A stretch of 64,000 nt of DNA from Paenibacillus urinalis (GCF_028747985.1 NZ_CP118108.1:3601501-3665500); one strand, 5' to 3'. Shown: positions 43,667 through 52,836, counted from the stretch's first letter. Notes: generated from the sequence alone by a model not told the origin. Numbers and translations: made by a program.

Positions 43667-44969
43667 CCGATATCACCTTCTTTGTTGCCTCAAGCAATAT
43701 GTCATGTTTGTTGACGAGTTGTCCAGTCACCACCTGCCGCAGCAGCCAATTCATCGTTTCACCCAGCCAAGGACCACCCTTGCGGCCAGTGACACGAAGC
43801 AGATCAGAGCCTGACAGCTCAAGCTCCTTCAAGCTGTATATCCCCATCTCCATTCGCCATTCTGCTGCATGCTCCATCAGTTCGTCCAGCAGCAGATATT
43901 CCTCATTGGACATGTCATAGAATGACTGAGGCAGCAGAGAATTAAGGGCATGCCAGTCTTCACTTGCCGTAACACCGTGCTGAAGAACGGATCGTTTCCA
44001 TTCTTCTTCTAAATATCGACTACGAAGTTCCATCTGAGCTTCCTTCACTATCTTTGAAATAAGGTTCAGAACAGCTTCATGAAGATCAAGAAGTTCCGTC
44101 ATTCTATCCTTCACTTTACCCGAGTAAGTCCAGGCTCTGAGCTTCTGATCCGCATCATTGGAATTTGCACCCAGCAGCAGCAACAGAAGTCCCAATCTGA
44201 ATTCTGTTGCCTGTGGCAGCTTATCTAACAGACTGAGAGCCGTACGATCCAGCCCGGATAATTTGACTGGCGCCTTTACATAATGGAGCAGTTCACTATC
44301 CATAAGCAGACGGACACCTCTTGCAGGATATGGTCCTGCCAACATTTTGTCCATTTCGGTCCGTACTCTTTCCATTGCGATGTGAGGGAGCTTGTCTCGT
44401 TCCGCCAAGAGTCCATCCCAGGTTAAGGAGTCAATGTCAAAATCAAAAATGGAAGCAAAACGAACGCCCCTTAGCATCCGAAGAGCGTCTTCTCTAAATC
44501 GTTCCTCTGCAAGCCCGACAGCGCGAACAATCCGCCGTTCAATGTCTGTTACACCATTAAAGGGATCAATGATCTGCCCAGCATAATCTTGTGCAATGGC
44601 ATTCATGGTGAAGTCTCTGCGCTTGAGATCCTCTTCCACCTGATCAACAAATTGAACCTCCGATGGTCTTCGGTAATCTTCATAACCGCTTTCCGTACGA
44701 AAAGTCGTCACCTCAAAATGAAAACCGTTCATCCGAACGGTCACGGTTCCATGCTGCAGCCCTGTCGGAATGGAGCCCTCAAACAGCGCCATCACTTCTT
44801 CTGGCTTGGCCGAGGTCGTTATGTCCATATCCGTTACGGGCCTATTCATGATCTCATCTCGAACACAGCCACCTACGAAATAGGCTTGATGGCCATGATC
44901 ATTAAGCCTTCTAAGCACTTCTTCGCCTTGAATTGCCATGGCAGGATCGACATGCTTCCAATTGTTCAT
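43656..44969 (-). CDS. cca: CCA-adding tRNA nucleotidyltransferase
   Basis: A 437-residue class II nucleotidyltransferase (papS in older B. subtilis maps). The head domain has YFVGGCVRDEIMNR (about 32) and the metal-binding DMDITT (DxD, about 48-50); the neck has RRDFTMNAIA (about 113) and RFREDALRMLRGVRFA (about 155), the templating region. It rebuilds the 3' CCA end of tRNAs. ATG at 44969. It is 28 bases downstream of bshA and overlaps birA. Confidence 0.95.
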   Translation of the reverse strand: MNNWKHVDPAMAIQGEEVLRRLNDHGHQAYFVGGCVRDEIMNRPVTDMDITTSAKPEEVMALFEGSIPTGLQHGTVTVRMNGFHFEVTTFRTESGYEDYRRPSEVQFVDQVEEDLKRRDFTMNAIAQDYAGQIIDPFNGVTDIERRIVRAVGLAEERFREDALRMLRGVRFASIFDFDIDSLTWDGLLAERDKLPHIAMERVRTEMDKMLAGPYPARGVRLLMDSELLHYVKAPVKLSGLDRTALSLLDKLPQATEFRLGLLLLLLGANSNDADQKLRAWTYSGKVKDRMTELLDLHEAVLNLISKIVKEAQMELRSRYLEEEWKRSVLQHGVTASEDWHALNSLLPQSFYDMSNEEYLLLDELMEHAAEWRMEMGIYSLKELELSGSDLLRVTGRKGGPWLGETMNWLLRQVVTGQLVNKHDILLEATKKVISDEK

Positions 44970-44997
44970 TTCCTAAACTCCTTTATGAATCTCCCGA

Positions 44998-46164
44998 TCA
45001 ATGCTCCAGTCCAACCCCCACATTTTGCTGTGTAAGTACGCGGCTGTATATTTGCTCATACTGAGCTGTAATTTTATCAATATCAAAATGATCGCTCGCT
45101 CTGTCCAGGCATGCCTGCTTGTAGCTCTTCATCATTTCTTCATTACGCAGCAGCATTAATACATATTCTGCCATTTGCTGCGTATCTCCAATACCTGCAA
45201 GAAGTCCTGTGCTTCCATGCGTGACCAGCTCAGGTATTCCCCCAGCCGTTGAGCCGATGGTAGGAACCCCGCAAGCCATAGCTTCAAGGGCTACAAGGCC
45301 AAAGCTCTCTTTTTCCGAGGGGAGGAGCAGCAGATCAGCCATGGAGATGACCTGAGCAACATCATCTTGCTTACCTAACAAGTGTACTCGATCTGTTAGT
45401 CCCAGCTCCTGAATTTTACACTGAATCTTGGGCAGATCAGGTCCTTCCCCGACCAAAATAAGCTTTGTCGGAAGTTCTCTGTTCACCCGGGCAAAGATAT
45501 CGACGACATCCAGCGTTCGTTTAACGGGACGGAAGTTCGAGATATGCATCAGCACCTTCTCATCCTTGGAAGCATACTCCGCCCGAAGTGATGTGCTGTT
45601 ACGCGGATAATATATTTTGTTATCAATAAAATTGTAGGTCAAATCAATCTTCTGTTTAACATCAAGCAGCTCATGCGTTTCACGGATGAGATCCTGCGAT
45701 ACCGCGGTCACCGCGTCACTCTTATTAATGGCTAGCTCAATCAAGTCCTTCAGCGACTCATCCTGAGCCAGCACGGTAATATCCGTACCATGCAGTGTGG
45801 TTACGACCTTCAGATCATCAGGCAGCATTTGCTTAGCCAGGTAAGCACACACGGCATGAGGAACTGCATAATGAACGTGAAGCAAATCCAGCTGCTGGGC
45901 TTTGGCAACCTGCGCCATCTTGGTAGCTAGTGATAAATCATAAGGTGGATAACGAAACACGTAATAATCATTTACTTCCACCTCGTGGTAAAAGATATTG
46001 CGATGGAATTTGCCCAGTCTGAAAGGGATGCTGTTCGCAATAAAATGAACTTGATGCCCTTTTTCGGCGAGTCGCTTACCAAGTTCTGTTGCTACGACTC
46101 CCGAACCGCCCAGAGACGGATAACAGGTGATCCCGATTTTTAGATGTCTGCCCGCTTGATTCAA
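44998..46164 (-). CDS. bshA: N-acetyl-alpha-D-glucosaminyl L-malate synthase (bacillithiol synthesis)
   Basis: A 388-residue GT-B glycosyltransferase of family 4. N-terminal GITCYPSLGGSGVVATELGK (about 11-30) holds the donor loop; ATLHGTDITVLAQ-type and C-terminal ISNFRPVKRTLDVV, SEKESFGLVALEAMACGVP match BshA. It links GlcNAc from UDP-GlcNAc to L-malate, the first step to bacillithiol. In B. subtilis bshB1 lies between mgsA and bshA; here only 74 bases separate them, so the deacetylase gene is elsewhere. The start is TTG at 46164, eight bases after AAAGGAGG. Confidence 0.94.
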   Translation of the reverse strand: MNQAGRHLKIGITCYPSLGGSGVVATELGKRLAEKGHQVHFIANSIPFRLGKFHRNIFYHEVEVNDYYVFRYPPYDLSLATKMAQVAKAQQLDLLHVHYAVPHAVCAYLAKQMLPDDLKVVTTLHGTDITVLAQDESLKDLIELAINKSDAVTAVSQDLIRETHELLDVKQKIDLTYNFIDNKIYYPRNSTSLRAEYASKDEKVLMHISNFRPVKRTLDVVDIFARVNRELPTKLILVGEGPDLPKIQCKIQELGLTDRVHLLGKQDDVAQVISMADLLLLPSEKESFGLVALEAMACGVPTIGSTAGGIPELVTHGSTGLLAGIGDTQQMAEYVLMLLRNEEMMKSYKQACLDRASDHFDIDKITAQYEQIYSRVLTQQNVGVGLEH

Positions 46165-46238
46165 AGGGAAGGGCCTCCTTTATGATGATGTCTATATATA
46201 ATGCGGATCTAATAATAAATGAGAAGAGCTGTATGGAC

Positions 46239-46667
46239 CTATACTTCCATATCTGATCCTGGCTTATATTTATGTACAAGCTCGCGCCAGCCAAAATCAC
46301 CACGCTCCAAAGCCTTAACAAGGATTTCAGCCGTCGCTACATTGGTAGCCAGCGGTATTCCCTGCACATCACATAGTCTTAACAGCGCATTAATATCCGG
46401 TTCATGCGGCTGTGCCATAAGCGGATCACGTAGGAAGATAATTAGATCCATCTCGTTTTTGGCCACAAGCGCACCAATCTGCTGATCGCCGCCCAGAGGT
46501 CCGGACATAAAGCGATGAATCTTTAAATTCGTTCCTTCCATGATACGTTGACCGGTTGTTCCTGTAGAAAACAAGTTATTGCCTTCAAAAGCTTTTTCAT
46601 AAGCCGTTACAAAGTTAACCATTTCATCCTTCTTACGATCATGAGCAATAAAAGCGATATTAAGCAT
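46239..46667 (-). CDS. mgsA: Methylglyoxal synthase
   Basis: A 142-residue enzyme converting dihydroxyacetone phosphate to methylglyoxal. Motifs: [39 protein letters not shown] (phosphate site) and [14 protein letters not shown] with the catalytic Asp in the GPLGGDQQ and DP segments; [11 protein letters not shown] near the end. Position after dapB matches B. subtilis. Methylglyoxal bypass relieves phosphosugar stress; bacillithiol made by the neighbouring bshA helps detoxify it, so the pairing makes sense. Confidence 0.96.
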   Translation of the reverse strand: MLNIAFIAHDRKKDEMVNFVTAYEKAFEGNNLFSTGTTGQRIMEGTNLKIHRFMSGPLGGDQQIGALVAKNEMDLIIFLRDPLMAQPHEPDINALLRLCDVQGIPLATNVATAEILVKALERGDFGWRELVHKYKPGSDMEV

Positions 46668-46731
46668 CTATGTTCTCTCCCTTTTGATATCTATATAATT
46701 AGATTTAACAGCAATATGAAAACGATTCTAT

Positions 46732-47535
46732 TTAGTCAATAAAATGGTCAAAACCGTAAATCATGCCGGTATATTCCATGACCTTCTGGACCCCTATCTT
46801 AACACCTGGCATATATCCTGCCCGTTCATAAGAATCATGTCTAATCTTCAGGGTTTGTCCGAAATCACCAAAAATGACTTCCTGCTGTGCAAATACGCCT
46901 GGCAGCCTGACACTATGAATCCGGAATCCGTTGTAGTACCCGCCTCTTGCTCCTTCAATCGTTTCCTCTTCATTCGGGTTACCTTGGCGGAGCTCCTCTC
47001 GGTTCTCTGCAATCATTTCGGCAGTTTTGATCGCCGTTCCTGATGGTGCATCCAGCTTCTGATCGCCATGGTACTCAATGATTTCGAGATTAGGCATATA
47101 TTTGGCAGCCTGCGCTGCAAACTTCATCATCAGAATAGCCCCGATTGAGAAATTGGGTGCAATCAGCCCGCCAATTCCTTTATCTTGGCATTGCTTGTCC
47201 AAATCTTGAATTTGCTCTGGAGTAAATCCCGTTGTCCCCATTACTGGTCTTACACCGTATGAAATGGCGAGGGAGGTATGCTCATAAGCATACTGGGGTG
47301 TAGTAAAATCAACCATAACGTCCGCATTCGAGTCTCTGAGCGCATCCTCTAACTGATCTGTAACCAGTACACTGCAAGGTTCCAGACCAACCAGTCTTCC
47401 TGCATCCTCGCCTGCTCTGGAACGATTGACAGCTGCAGCCAGTTCAAGTTCTTCATCCTGCAGAACTAGCTTGACGACTTCACGTCCCATACGCCCTCCC
47501 GCGCCTACAACAATAACCTTCAATTTCTCTGCCAC
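46732..47535 (-). CDS. dapB: 4-hydroxy-tetrahydrodipicolinate reductase
   Basis: A 267-residue NAD(P)H-dependent reductase of lysine and cell-wall diaminopimelate synthesis. The N-terminal VVGAGGRMGREVVKLV (about 10-25) binds the cofactor; VDFTTPQYAYEH, GTTGFTPEQ, and IIEYHGDQKLDAPSGTAIKT (substrate-binding region with catalytic His/Lys, about 155) follow. The start is GTG at 47535, ten bases after AAGGAG; no ATG is available nearby. It is 21 bases downstream of a TPR gene. Confidence 0.96.
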   Translation of the reverse strand: MAEKLKVIVVGAGGRMGREVVKLVLQDEELELAAAVNRSRAGEDAGRLVGLEPCSVLVTDQLEDALRDSNADVMVDFTTPQYAYEHTSLAISYGVRPVMGTTGFTPEQIQDLDKQCQDKGIGGLIAPNFSIGAILMMKFAAQAAKYMPNLEIIEYHGDQKLDAPSGTAIKTAEMIAENREELRQGNPNEEETIEGARGGYYNGFRIHSVRLPGVFAQQEVIFGDFGQTLKIRHDSYERAGYMPGVKIGVQKVMEYTGMIYGFDHFID

Positions 47536-47556
47536 TTTAGAAACACTCCTTATATT

Positions 47557-48093
47557 CTAGCTTGATGATTTATTCTTATTAGACTTCATTCGATTGTGAA
47601 AATCCTGCAACAGCTGTGTTAATTGTTCATTCTGCGGCTCCAGCGATATCGCTTCTTTGAGCACCGCGATCGCTAGAATGTACTCATCCATTTCGGCATA
47701 GGCAATGGCTAGCCATACGTAAGCATCCGTATAGAGCGGATCAAGCTCAATCGACTTCTTCAGCTGTGCGAGTATATCCTCTCTGGCCTTAGACAAATCA
47801 GACGCCGATGCTTCAATGAGCTGTCTTGCACCTGCAGTCAGCTTCTTCGCCTCAAGGCTTCCTAGGTGCATAATATACTCACCATGGTCTGGCGCAAGTT
47901 CTGCTGCTTTTTGAGCATGAAGCAAAGCCTGCTCCAGCTTCCCATTACGTGCATAGGTAATCGAGCAGCGATAATGAATTTCGGCATTGTTTGGTTCCTT
48001 CTCTATTGCCGTTTCGAACCAGTACACCGCAAGCTCGTAATCACCATGCAGAATAGCTTTATATGCTTCTTGGATATAAGGATAAGATTTCAT
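47557..48093 (-). CDS. TPR-repeat protein
   Basis: At 178 residues it is made almost entirely of TPR units: AYKAILHGDYELAVYWFETA (about 10-30), IHYRCSITYARNGKLEQALL (about 38-58), LDPLYTDAYVWLAIAYAEMD and AIAVLKEAISLEPQNEQL. The C-terminus is Lys/Asn/Ser-rich. It has no signal or membrane segment, so it is a cytoplasmic scaffold. It is inserted between mazG and dapB, which are adjacent in B. subtilis. Function unknown; co-transcription with dapB is likely because the gap is 21 bases. Confidence 0.82.
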   Translation of the reverse strand: MKSYPYIQEAYKAILHGDYELAVYWFETAIEKEPNNAEIHYRCSITYARNGKLEQALLHAQKAAELAPDHGEYIMHLGSLEAKKLTAGARQLIEASASDLSKAREDILAQLKKSIELDPLYTDAYVWLAIAYAEMDEYILAIAVLKEAISLEPQNEQLTQLLQDFHNRMKSNKNKSSS

Positions 48094-48143
48094 GCGTGCT
48101 GTCCCTCCCGAATATGGGTTAGTACAGCATATGTAAGGATGGA

Positions 48144-48473
48144 TTATTCGGTGTCCTTTTTGGTCCAGCGATTCGCATCTCTTGTATTAAATTTATGCAT
48201 TACTTTGTTATGAGCCTCCGTCAGATCAATGCCGAGTGAGTTCGCAAAACAAAGGGTAATAAATAAAATGTCCCCAAGTTCAAGCTCAATGGAGTTGTCA
48301 GCCTCCGTAGATTTCTTGGGTTTCTCCCCGAATTCGTGATTAACCTCACGGGCAAGCTCCCCTACTTCCTCTGTCATTCTCGCAAGCATTGTCATCGGGC
48401 TGAAGTACCCTTCCTTGAACTGTGAAATGTAACGGTCCACTTCCCGTTGGATTTCAGCAAGACTTTTCTCCAT
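48144..48473 (-). CDS. MazG-like nucleotide pyrophosphohydrolase
   Basis: A 109-residue all-helical MazG/RS21-C6 family enzyme, similar to YpjD. The metal-binding pattern EEVGELAREV (about 31-40) plus ELELGDILFITLCFANSLGI (ExxD, about 66-85) and KVMHKFNTRDAN is intact. Such enzymes hydrolyse non-canonical or excess NTPs. ATG at 48473. It is adjacent to ypjC (divergent) and upstream of dapB, as in B. subtilis. Confidence 0.9.
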   Translation of the reverse strand: MEKSLAEIQREVDRYISQFKEGYFSPMTMLARMTEEVGELAREVNHEFGEKPKKSTEADNSIELELGDILFITLCFANSLGIDLTEAHNKVMHKFNTRDANRWTKKDTE

Positions 48474-48671
48474 ACCAGTTGTAGCTCCTTACCGATAAAT
48501 TTGCTTTATTCCAATGTTAACGTATTGAGATAGTGAAAACAAATCATTTTTTTAATACGAGGAGGAAACAGGCATACTACGTTTGTACACCCTTCAGACC
48601 ATTTCTAGCGAGTAAAATTATGGTTATAAAGTGCATGGAAAGAACAAACAGCTCAGTGAGGTATATTGATA

Positions 48672-49538
48672 ATGAAAAATAAATGGATGGACCAATTAAA
48701 AATCATCCTTCCCATTATGCTCGGCACTGCCGTTTTTGCATTTGGACTGCTGTACTTTATTATTCCGAATCAGCTGATGGAAGGTGGAGTAACGGGAATA
48801 ACCGTCCTGCTCAATTATGCGTTTGGTATATCTCCCTCTTTATCAACCCTGGTCATCAATATCCCGCTATTCATCCTGGGATGGAAGGTACTCGGCGGAA
48901 GACAAATTCTCTACACAGGCATCGGGATTGTTCTGCTCACTTTCTTCCTTGGCCTGTTCGAGAGACTTATTGAAGCAGACTATATTGTTCCGTTTAAGAC
49001 AGAACATGATTATCTGCTCGCCGCTCTATACGCAGGGGTAACGATTGGGACAGGACTTGGAATTGTCTTTCGCGCCGGAGGCACTACCGGTGGATCAGAT
49101 ATCATTGCAAGAATTTTATCCCGCAGATCAGGAATCAGTATCGGTAAAGTGATGCTCGGCATCGATATTATCATTATTGGTTCTTCGCTTTTTTTCATTC
49201 CTTTGGATAAGATCTTATATACGCTGGTGTCCGTCTTTATCAGCTCTAAGGTAATTGATTTTATTCAGGAAGGCGCCTATTCCCTTAAATCCTTTACTAT
49301 TATAAGTGATCAGGCGGATCAGATTGCACAGAAAATTACGATTGAAATGGATAGAGGAGTGACATTGGTGCCCGCGGTCGGAGCTTATTCTAAACAAGCA
49401 AAGCATGTGGCTTATTGTGTGGTTGCCAGACAAGAGATCAGACAGCTGCAGGAAATTATTAAATTAGCAGATGCCAAAGCCTTTGTTATTATTTCGGAGG
49501 TGCAAGATGTATATGGCGAGGGATTTAAAGAGGAATAG
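48672..49538 (+). CDS. ypjC: YitT-family membrane protein (YpjC)
   Basis: A 288-residue membrane protein. The N-terminal part has five or six membrane segments with the family motif GTGLGIVFRAGGTTGGSDII (about 127-147), and the C-terminal DUF2179 cytoplasmic domain (about 215-285) has MDRGVTLVPAVGAYSKQ and VVARQEIRQLQEIIKLAD. Function is not established; transport is assumed. I set the start at the ATG at 48672 after GTGAGGTATATTGATA; a TTG six bases upstream is less likely. Monocistronic, and a terminator follows directly. Confidence 0.87.
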   Translation: MKNKWMDQLKIILPIMLGTAVFAFGLLYFIIPNQLMEGGVTGITVLLNYAFGISPSLSTLVINIPLFILGWKVLGGRQILYTGIGIVLLTFFLGLFERLIEADYIVPFKTEHDYLLAALYAGVTIGTGLGIVFRAGGTTGGSDIIARILSRRSGISIGKVMLGIDIIIIGSSLFFIPLDKILYTLVSVFISSKVIDFIQEGAYSLKSFTIISDQADQIAQKITIEMDRGVTLVPAVGAYSKQAKHVAYCVVARQEIRQLQEIIKLADAKAFVIISEVQDVYGEGFKEE

Positions 49539-49562
49539 CCCGGATCACCGGGCTTTTTAATG
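49535..49562 (+). terminator. ypjC terminator
   Basis: AGCCCGG and CCGGGCT around 4 bases, then TTTTTAAT; the hairpin begins at the ypjC stop codon. Confidence 0.85.
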
Positions 49563-49630
49563 ATACGGAATGACATGAGACTATTACATCGATTTCCAAT
49601 AAATATCGTCGATTCACAATCTTCAATAGC

Positions 49631-50482
49631 CTATCTTCTTGTGAATGGAGCTGTTTCTGTGCCTTGAAATTTACGATATCCGACATAAGCCAATACCGCC
49701 ATAATGGTGGAGCCTATGAACAGCTCGGCAGCCCAAGGCTCAGGACCACTCGCAAACGGAGTAAAGGCCGTTTCATCCTTTTCCTTGCCGAACAGAGCAT
49801 TTACAAATTCATCTCCCTGCTGCAAGGCTTCAGCAACCGCTTCATAGTTCGGCTCTGAACGCATGGTCAGCCCCTTTAAATAGGACATCCACGAGTCAAA
49901 ACGTTCAATTTCATATGGCTGCTTCTTGATAATTGCCGCTGGACGAATGGTTTCGTAATGCTGCTCAAACTCTCCATATGTAACCATGAGTAGATCAGCT
50001 CGTTGGTTTAGTGCCCCTTCTTGAACCGCTGCAATATCCTCTTTCAATATTTTATAATATTGCAGCCACAGCGGTTTCTCAGGATGTGCGAGGGTATCCA
50101 CAGCCAGTCTTAATTTAGCAGAAGCATGCTGCAGCGAATCGGCAGCTGCATCCGTACTCGCGGATGCCTCTTTGACTTCAACGATCGTTTCAGTCAATGC
50201 ATGCATCCCTTCCACACTCGTTACCCCATCATAGGACAATCGCCCAACCTGGGTAGTTATCAACTGAACATCCTCCCGAACACCGACTAGATTGTTCTCG
50301 AGGGATTTCCGGTACAATGAAGTCGCTGTATCGTTCAGCCGCTTCATGAGCTCTGAATCAGCTTGTGTCTCCTGAGCACTTGCAGCAGACACACTGGAAA
50401 CAATCGCACCACTGAGCAGCGTGCAGCAGAGCATAGCTGTAATCACACAGGAAGATCGTTTTATAAGCGAAAACATGGACAT
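49631..50482 (-). CDS. ypjB: Sporulation-associated membrane protein YpjB
   Basis: A 283-residue protein with N-terminal signal sequence (about 10-33, CVITAMLCCTLLSGAIVSSV) and a C-terminal membrane helix (about 253-272, AAELFIGSTIMAVLAYVGYR). The helical middle (about 40-240) lies outside the membrane: LHASAKLRLAVDTLAH-type and GEFEQHYETIRPAAI. It matches YpjB in size, layout and position (ypjA-ypjB-ypjC). Two starts are possible, ATG 50482 and ATG 50476. The ribosome binding site GGAGGGG and the first ATG are inside a 10-bp hairpin, so expression is probably controlled at translation. Confidence 0.82.
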   Translation of the reverse strand: MSMFSLIKRSSCVITAMLCCTLLSGAIVSSVSAASAQETQADSELMKRLNDTATSLYRKSLENNLVGVREDVQLITTQVGRLSYDGVTSVEGMHALTETIVEVKEASASTDAAADSLQHASAKLRLAVDTLAHPEKPLWLQYYKILKEDIAAVQEGALNQRADLLMVTYGEFEQHYETIRPAAIIKKQPYEIERFDSWMSYLKGLTMRSEPNYEAVAEALQQGDEFVNALFGKEKDETAFTPFASGPEPWAAELFIGSTIMAVLAYVGYRKFQGTETAPFTRR

Positions 50483-50512
50483 CCCCTCCTACCTTATCGT
50501 ATGAGGGGATGT
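50479..50512 (-). promoter_or_regulatory. Hairpin sequestering the ypjB ribosome binding site
   Basis: ACATCCCCTC pairs perfectly with GAGGGGATGT around a 14-base loop. The 3' arm on the minus strand contains the GAGGGG ribosome binding site and the ATG at 50482. The hairpin begins 12 bases after the ypjA stop. Confidence 0.6.
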
Positions 50513-50524
50513 GAGAGCCTAGTA

Positions 50525-51154
50525 CTATAATCGTTTGGTTTGTCTGAGCGCGATGAAGCCGGTAAGAATGGAAGCCAGTGAGAGAACTACTGTGAAATTA
50601 CGAACTCGGTTTATGTAGACGTCAACAGCATTCGGAAGACCTGGATAGATGCCTTTCGTATAATCCAGCGTATCATTAAGTAATGTCCATGTACCAGCAA
50701 ACACAAGACTGCCCAGTCTAAAACCGAAGAATCGAGCATACAGCAGCACTTCAACAGCCATGGCCAGGTGAGAAGCAATCAACATAAAATCCGACCAGAT
50801 CATATCCACTCCAAGAGACCAGCCTGCTACGATCATGACAACTGCCCATATACCATATTTAAATGAAGTGACAAAAGCCAAAGCTTGAATGACATGTCCT
50901 GTTTTCTTCAGCCAAGACGATGAAGCAGGATACAATAAGAATAGAAGTGATATGGTAAAAAACAGACTTGCTGTCGGGCTGTCAGGAACGAATACAATCA
51001 GCCATGCAGGATAATGGTCCAGCGTGGACTGCAGCTGCGCTCCGTACCATATATAACCATATACCGTTCCCAGTAGGTTACACAAAAATAACAACCAAAG
51101 AAAGCCTCGATGCATGAGAAAGGCCCGGCTCCATAAGAAAGAAATCGAAAACAC
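50525..51154 (-). CDS. ypjA: DUF1405 membrane protein YpjA
   Basis: A polytopic membrane protein of 209 residues with five or six helices. The landmark segment LLFLCNLLGTVYGYIWYGAQL (about 20-40) is followed by IVFVPDSPTASLFFTISLLF, GIWAVVMIVAGWSLG and a LIASHLAMAVEVLLYARFF stretch, all typical of YpjA/DUF1405. The start is GTG at 51154, six bases after AGAGGGGG; the ATG 39 bases further up has no ribosome binding site. It is downstream of a terminator that ends qcrABC, so it has its own promoter, and upstream of ypjB. Function unknown. Confidence 0.85.
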   Translation of the reverse strand: MFSISFLWSRAFLMHRGFLWLLFLCNLLGTVYGYIWYGAQLQSTLDHYPAWLIVFVPDSPTASLFFTISLLFLLYPASSSWLKKTGHVIQALAFVTSFKYGIWAVVMIVAGWSLGVDMIWSDFMLIASHLAMAVEVLLYARFFGFRLGSLVFAGTWTLLNDTLDYTKGIYPGLPNAVDVYINRVRNFTVVLSLASILTGFIALRQTKRL

Positions 51155-51216
51155 CTGTATCCCCCTCTGACAAATTGCAATATGAAGTATCATATGTACA
51201 TTATTTCTACATTCCG

Positions 51217-51247
51217 AAAAAAACCTGACTGCGGCTGCAGTCAGGCT
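51217..51247 (-). terminator. qcrABC terminator
   Basis: CCTGACTGC and GCAGTCAGG form a perfect 9-bp stem with a 4-base loop, followed by seven Ts on the minus strand. It lies 20 bases after the qcrC stop. Confidence 0.9.
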
Positions 51248-51266
51248 TTCAGCTATAACCTATATT

Positions 51267-52145
51267 TTACTGTTCTGCTTTCTGAAGTGCAAGCCACTCT
51301 GCTAAGGTGTTAATATCTTCGTCTGTGAGTCCTTGCGCAATATTACCATCATATTGTGCCGGCATTCCACCTACACCTTCTTTGATGATCGTGAGAATTT
51401 CTTCCTGGCTGTGCTTGTCACCGATTCCGAGCAGCGCCGGAGCACCCTGTCCTTTCAAGTCCACGGCATGACAGCTTACACAGGTCGCTTTCTTATAGAT
51501 CTCAGCTCCCGCAGCATCAGGCTCGACAATCGCGATCTCATCCTCCTCCTGAGACGGAGCAAATGATGTGGATTCGCCTGCCGCATGCCTCTCCTCCGCT
51601 TCCTTCTCCCGCTGAATATGCTCCGGCTCCTGTCCCGTAGCTTCAAGCTCATGCTTGTAGTGAGTCCAGGCAACATTCGTCAAGTAGATCACCGAAACAA
51701 TCGACAACAGCATAAGCGAGGAGGCAATCGGTCTTCTATAGAAGCGGCGTTCCTTACCCGTATCAAGAAAAGGGGCCAGGAGCAGTGCACCGAACGCAAC
51801 TCCAGAAACACCCAGGGTACCGAGAACGACGTAATCGCCAGAAGCGTATGGATATTTCAAATATTGGTATAAGAATAAGAAGTACCAGTCCGGCATCGGA
51901 ATGACGTTAGCACTTGGATCAGCCGGATATCCGAGTGGAGCAGGCTCCGAAATGGTCAGTACTAAAAAACCAACCAGAACGACGACACCTACCATCCATT
52001 CTTTCAATAGGAAGTTAGGAATGAACGCTTCGGACTTACCCGGATATGACGTATAGTCGGGTGGAGTAATAAAGCCCTCTCCCTTGCGAACCCGAGAATC
52101 ACCAACAAATACAACCTTCTCATCCGATTTCTTCCCGTGTGCCAT
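51267..52145 (-). CDS. qcrC: Menaquinol:cytochrome c reductase, cytochrome b/c subunit
   Basis: A 292-residue fusion typical of Bacillales: an N-terminal subunit-IV-like membrane domain (about 45-185; PDWYFLFLYQYLKYPYASGD, then YLTNVAWTHY) and a C-terminal cytochrome c domain (about 210-290) with one haem c site CVSCH (about 227) and distal Met in GGMPAQY. A Glu/Ala-rich linker joins them. It passes electrons from the bc complex to cytochrome c oxidase. ATG at 52145; last of qcrA-qcrB-qcrC. Confidence 0.96.
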   Translation of the reverse strand: MAHGKKSDEKVVFVGDSRVRKGEGFITPPDYTSYPGKSEAFIPNFLLKEWMVGVVVLVGFLVLTISEPAPLGYPADPSANVIPMPDWYFLFLYQYLKYPYASGDYVVLGTLGVSGVAFGALLLAPFLDTGKERRFYRRPIASSLMLLSIVSVIYLTNVAWTHYKHELEATGQEPEHIQREKEAEERHAAGESTSFAPSQEEDEIAIVEPDAAGAEIYKKATCVSCHAVDLKGQGAPALLGIGDKHSQEEILTIIKEGVGGMPAQYDGNIAQGLTDEDINTLAEWLALQKAEQ

Positions 52146-52164
52146 AGGCTTATCCTCCCTTCGA

Positions 52165-52836
52165 TTATAGTGGTCCGGAAATTCCTTGTCTGCGAATCAT
52201 AATAAAATGTCCAACAAGCAGAATGAGCAGAACAGCCGGAAGGAAGAATACATGCAGAGCAAAGAATCTGGTCAAGGTCTCCGCTCCGACAATGGACCCG
52301 CCCTGTAGAAGTTCTTTGATAACCGGGCCAAGCACAGGTACCGTATTCGCAATCTCTAGTGTAACCTTCGTTGCGAAGTACGCTTTGTTATCCCAAGGCA
52401 GCAGGTATCCCGTTAATCCCAAGCCAAGCATAACAAAGAAGATCAGCATCCCGACTACCCAGTTCATCTCGCGAGGTGCTTTGTATGAACCTGTAAAGAA
52501 CACCCGCATCGTATGTAGAAACATCATAACTATTACCAAACTAGCTCCCCAGTGGTGCATGCCCCGTACAATTTGACCGAATGCAACCTGGGTCTGTAAG
52601 AACTCTACGCTCGCATAAGCGTTAATGATATCCGGTACGTAATACATCGTGAGGAACATCCCGGACAGAATCTGTATTACCGTAATGAAAAACGTAAGTC
52701 CGCCGAAACAATAAACAAAAGCCGAGAAGTGATGAGCGGGATTCACGTGTTCAGGAACTTCATGGTCAGCAACGTCACGCCAAATCGGGGTAATGTCCAG
52801 ACGTTCGTCGACCCAGTTGTAAATATTCTTAAACAT
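52165..52836 (-). CDS. qcrB: Menaquinol:cytochrome c reductase, cytochrome b6 subunit
   Basis: A 223-residue four-helix cytochrome b6. Haem ligands: His in GMHHWGASLVIV (about 95-96), HTMRVFF (about 108), HVFFLPAV (about 194) and HFIMIRRQG (about 210). Cys43 in FVYCFGG is kept; the equivalent Cys43 of B. subtilis QcrB covalently holds a haem at the Qi side. The segment LTGYLLPWDNKA is a family signature. ATG at 52836. Middle gene of the operon. Confidence 0.97.
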   Translation of the reverse strand: MFKNIYNWVDERLDITPIWRDVADHEVPEHVNPAHHFSAFVYCFGGLTFFITVIQILSGMFLTMYYVPDIINAYASVEFLQTQVAFGQIVRGMHHWGASLVIVMMFLHTMRVFFTGSYKAPREMNWVVGMLIFFVMLGLGLTGYLLPWDNKAYFATKVTLEIANTVPVLGPVIKELLQGGSIVGAETLTRFFALHVFFLPAVLLILLVGHFIMIRRQGISGPL

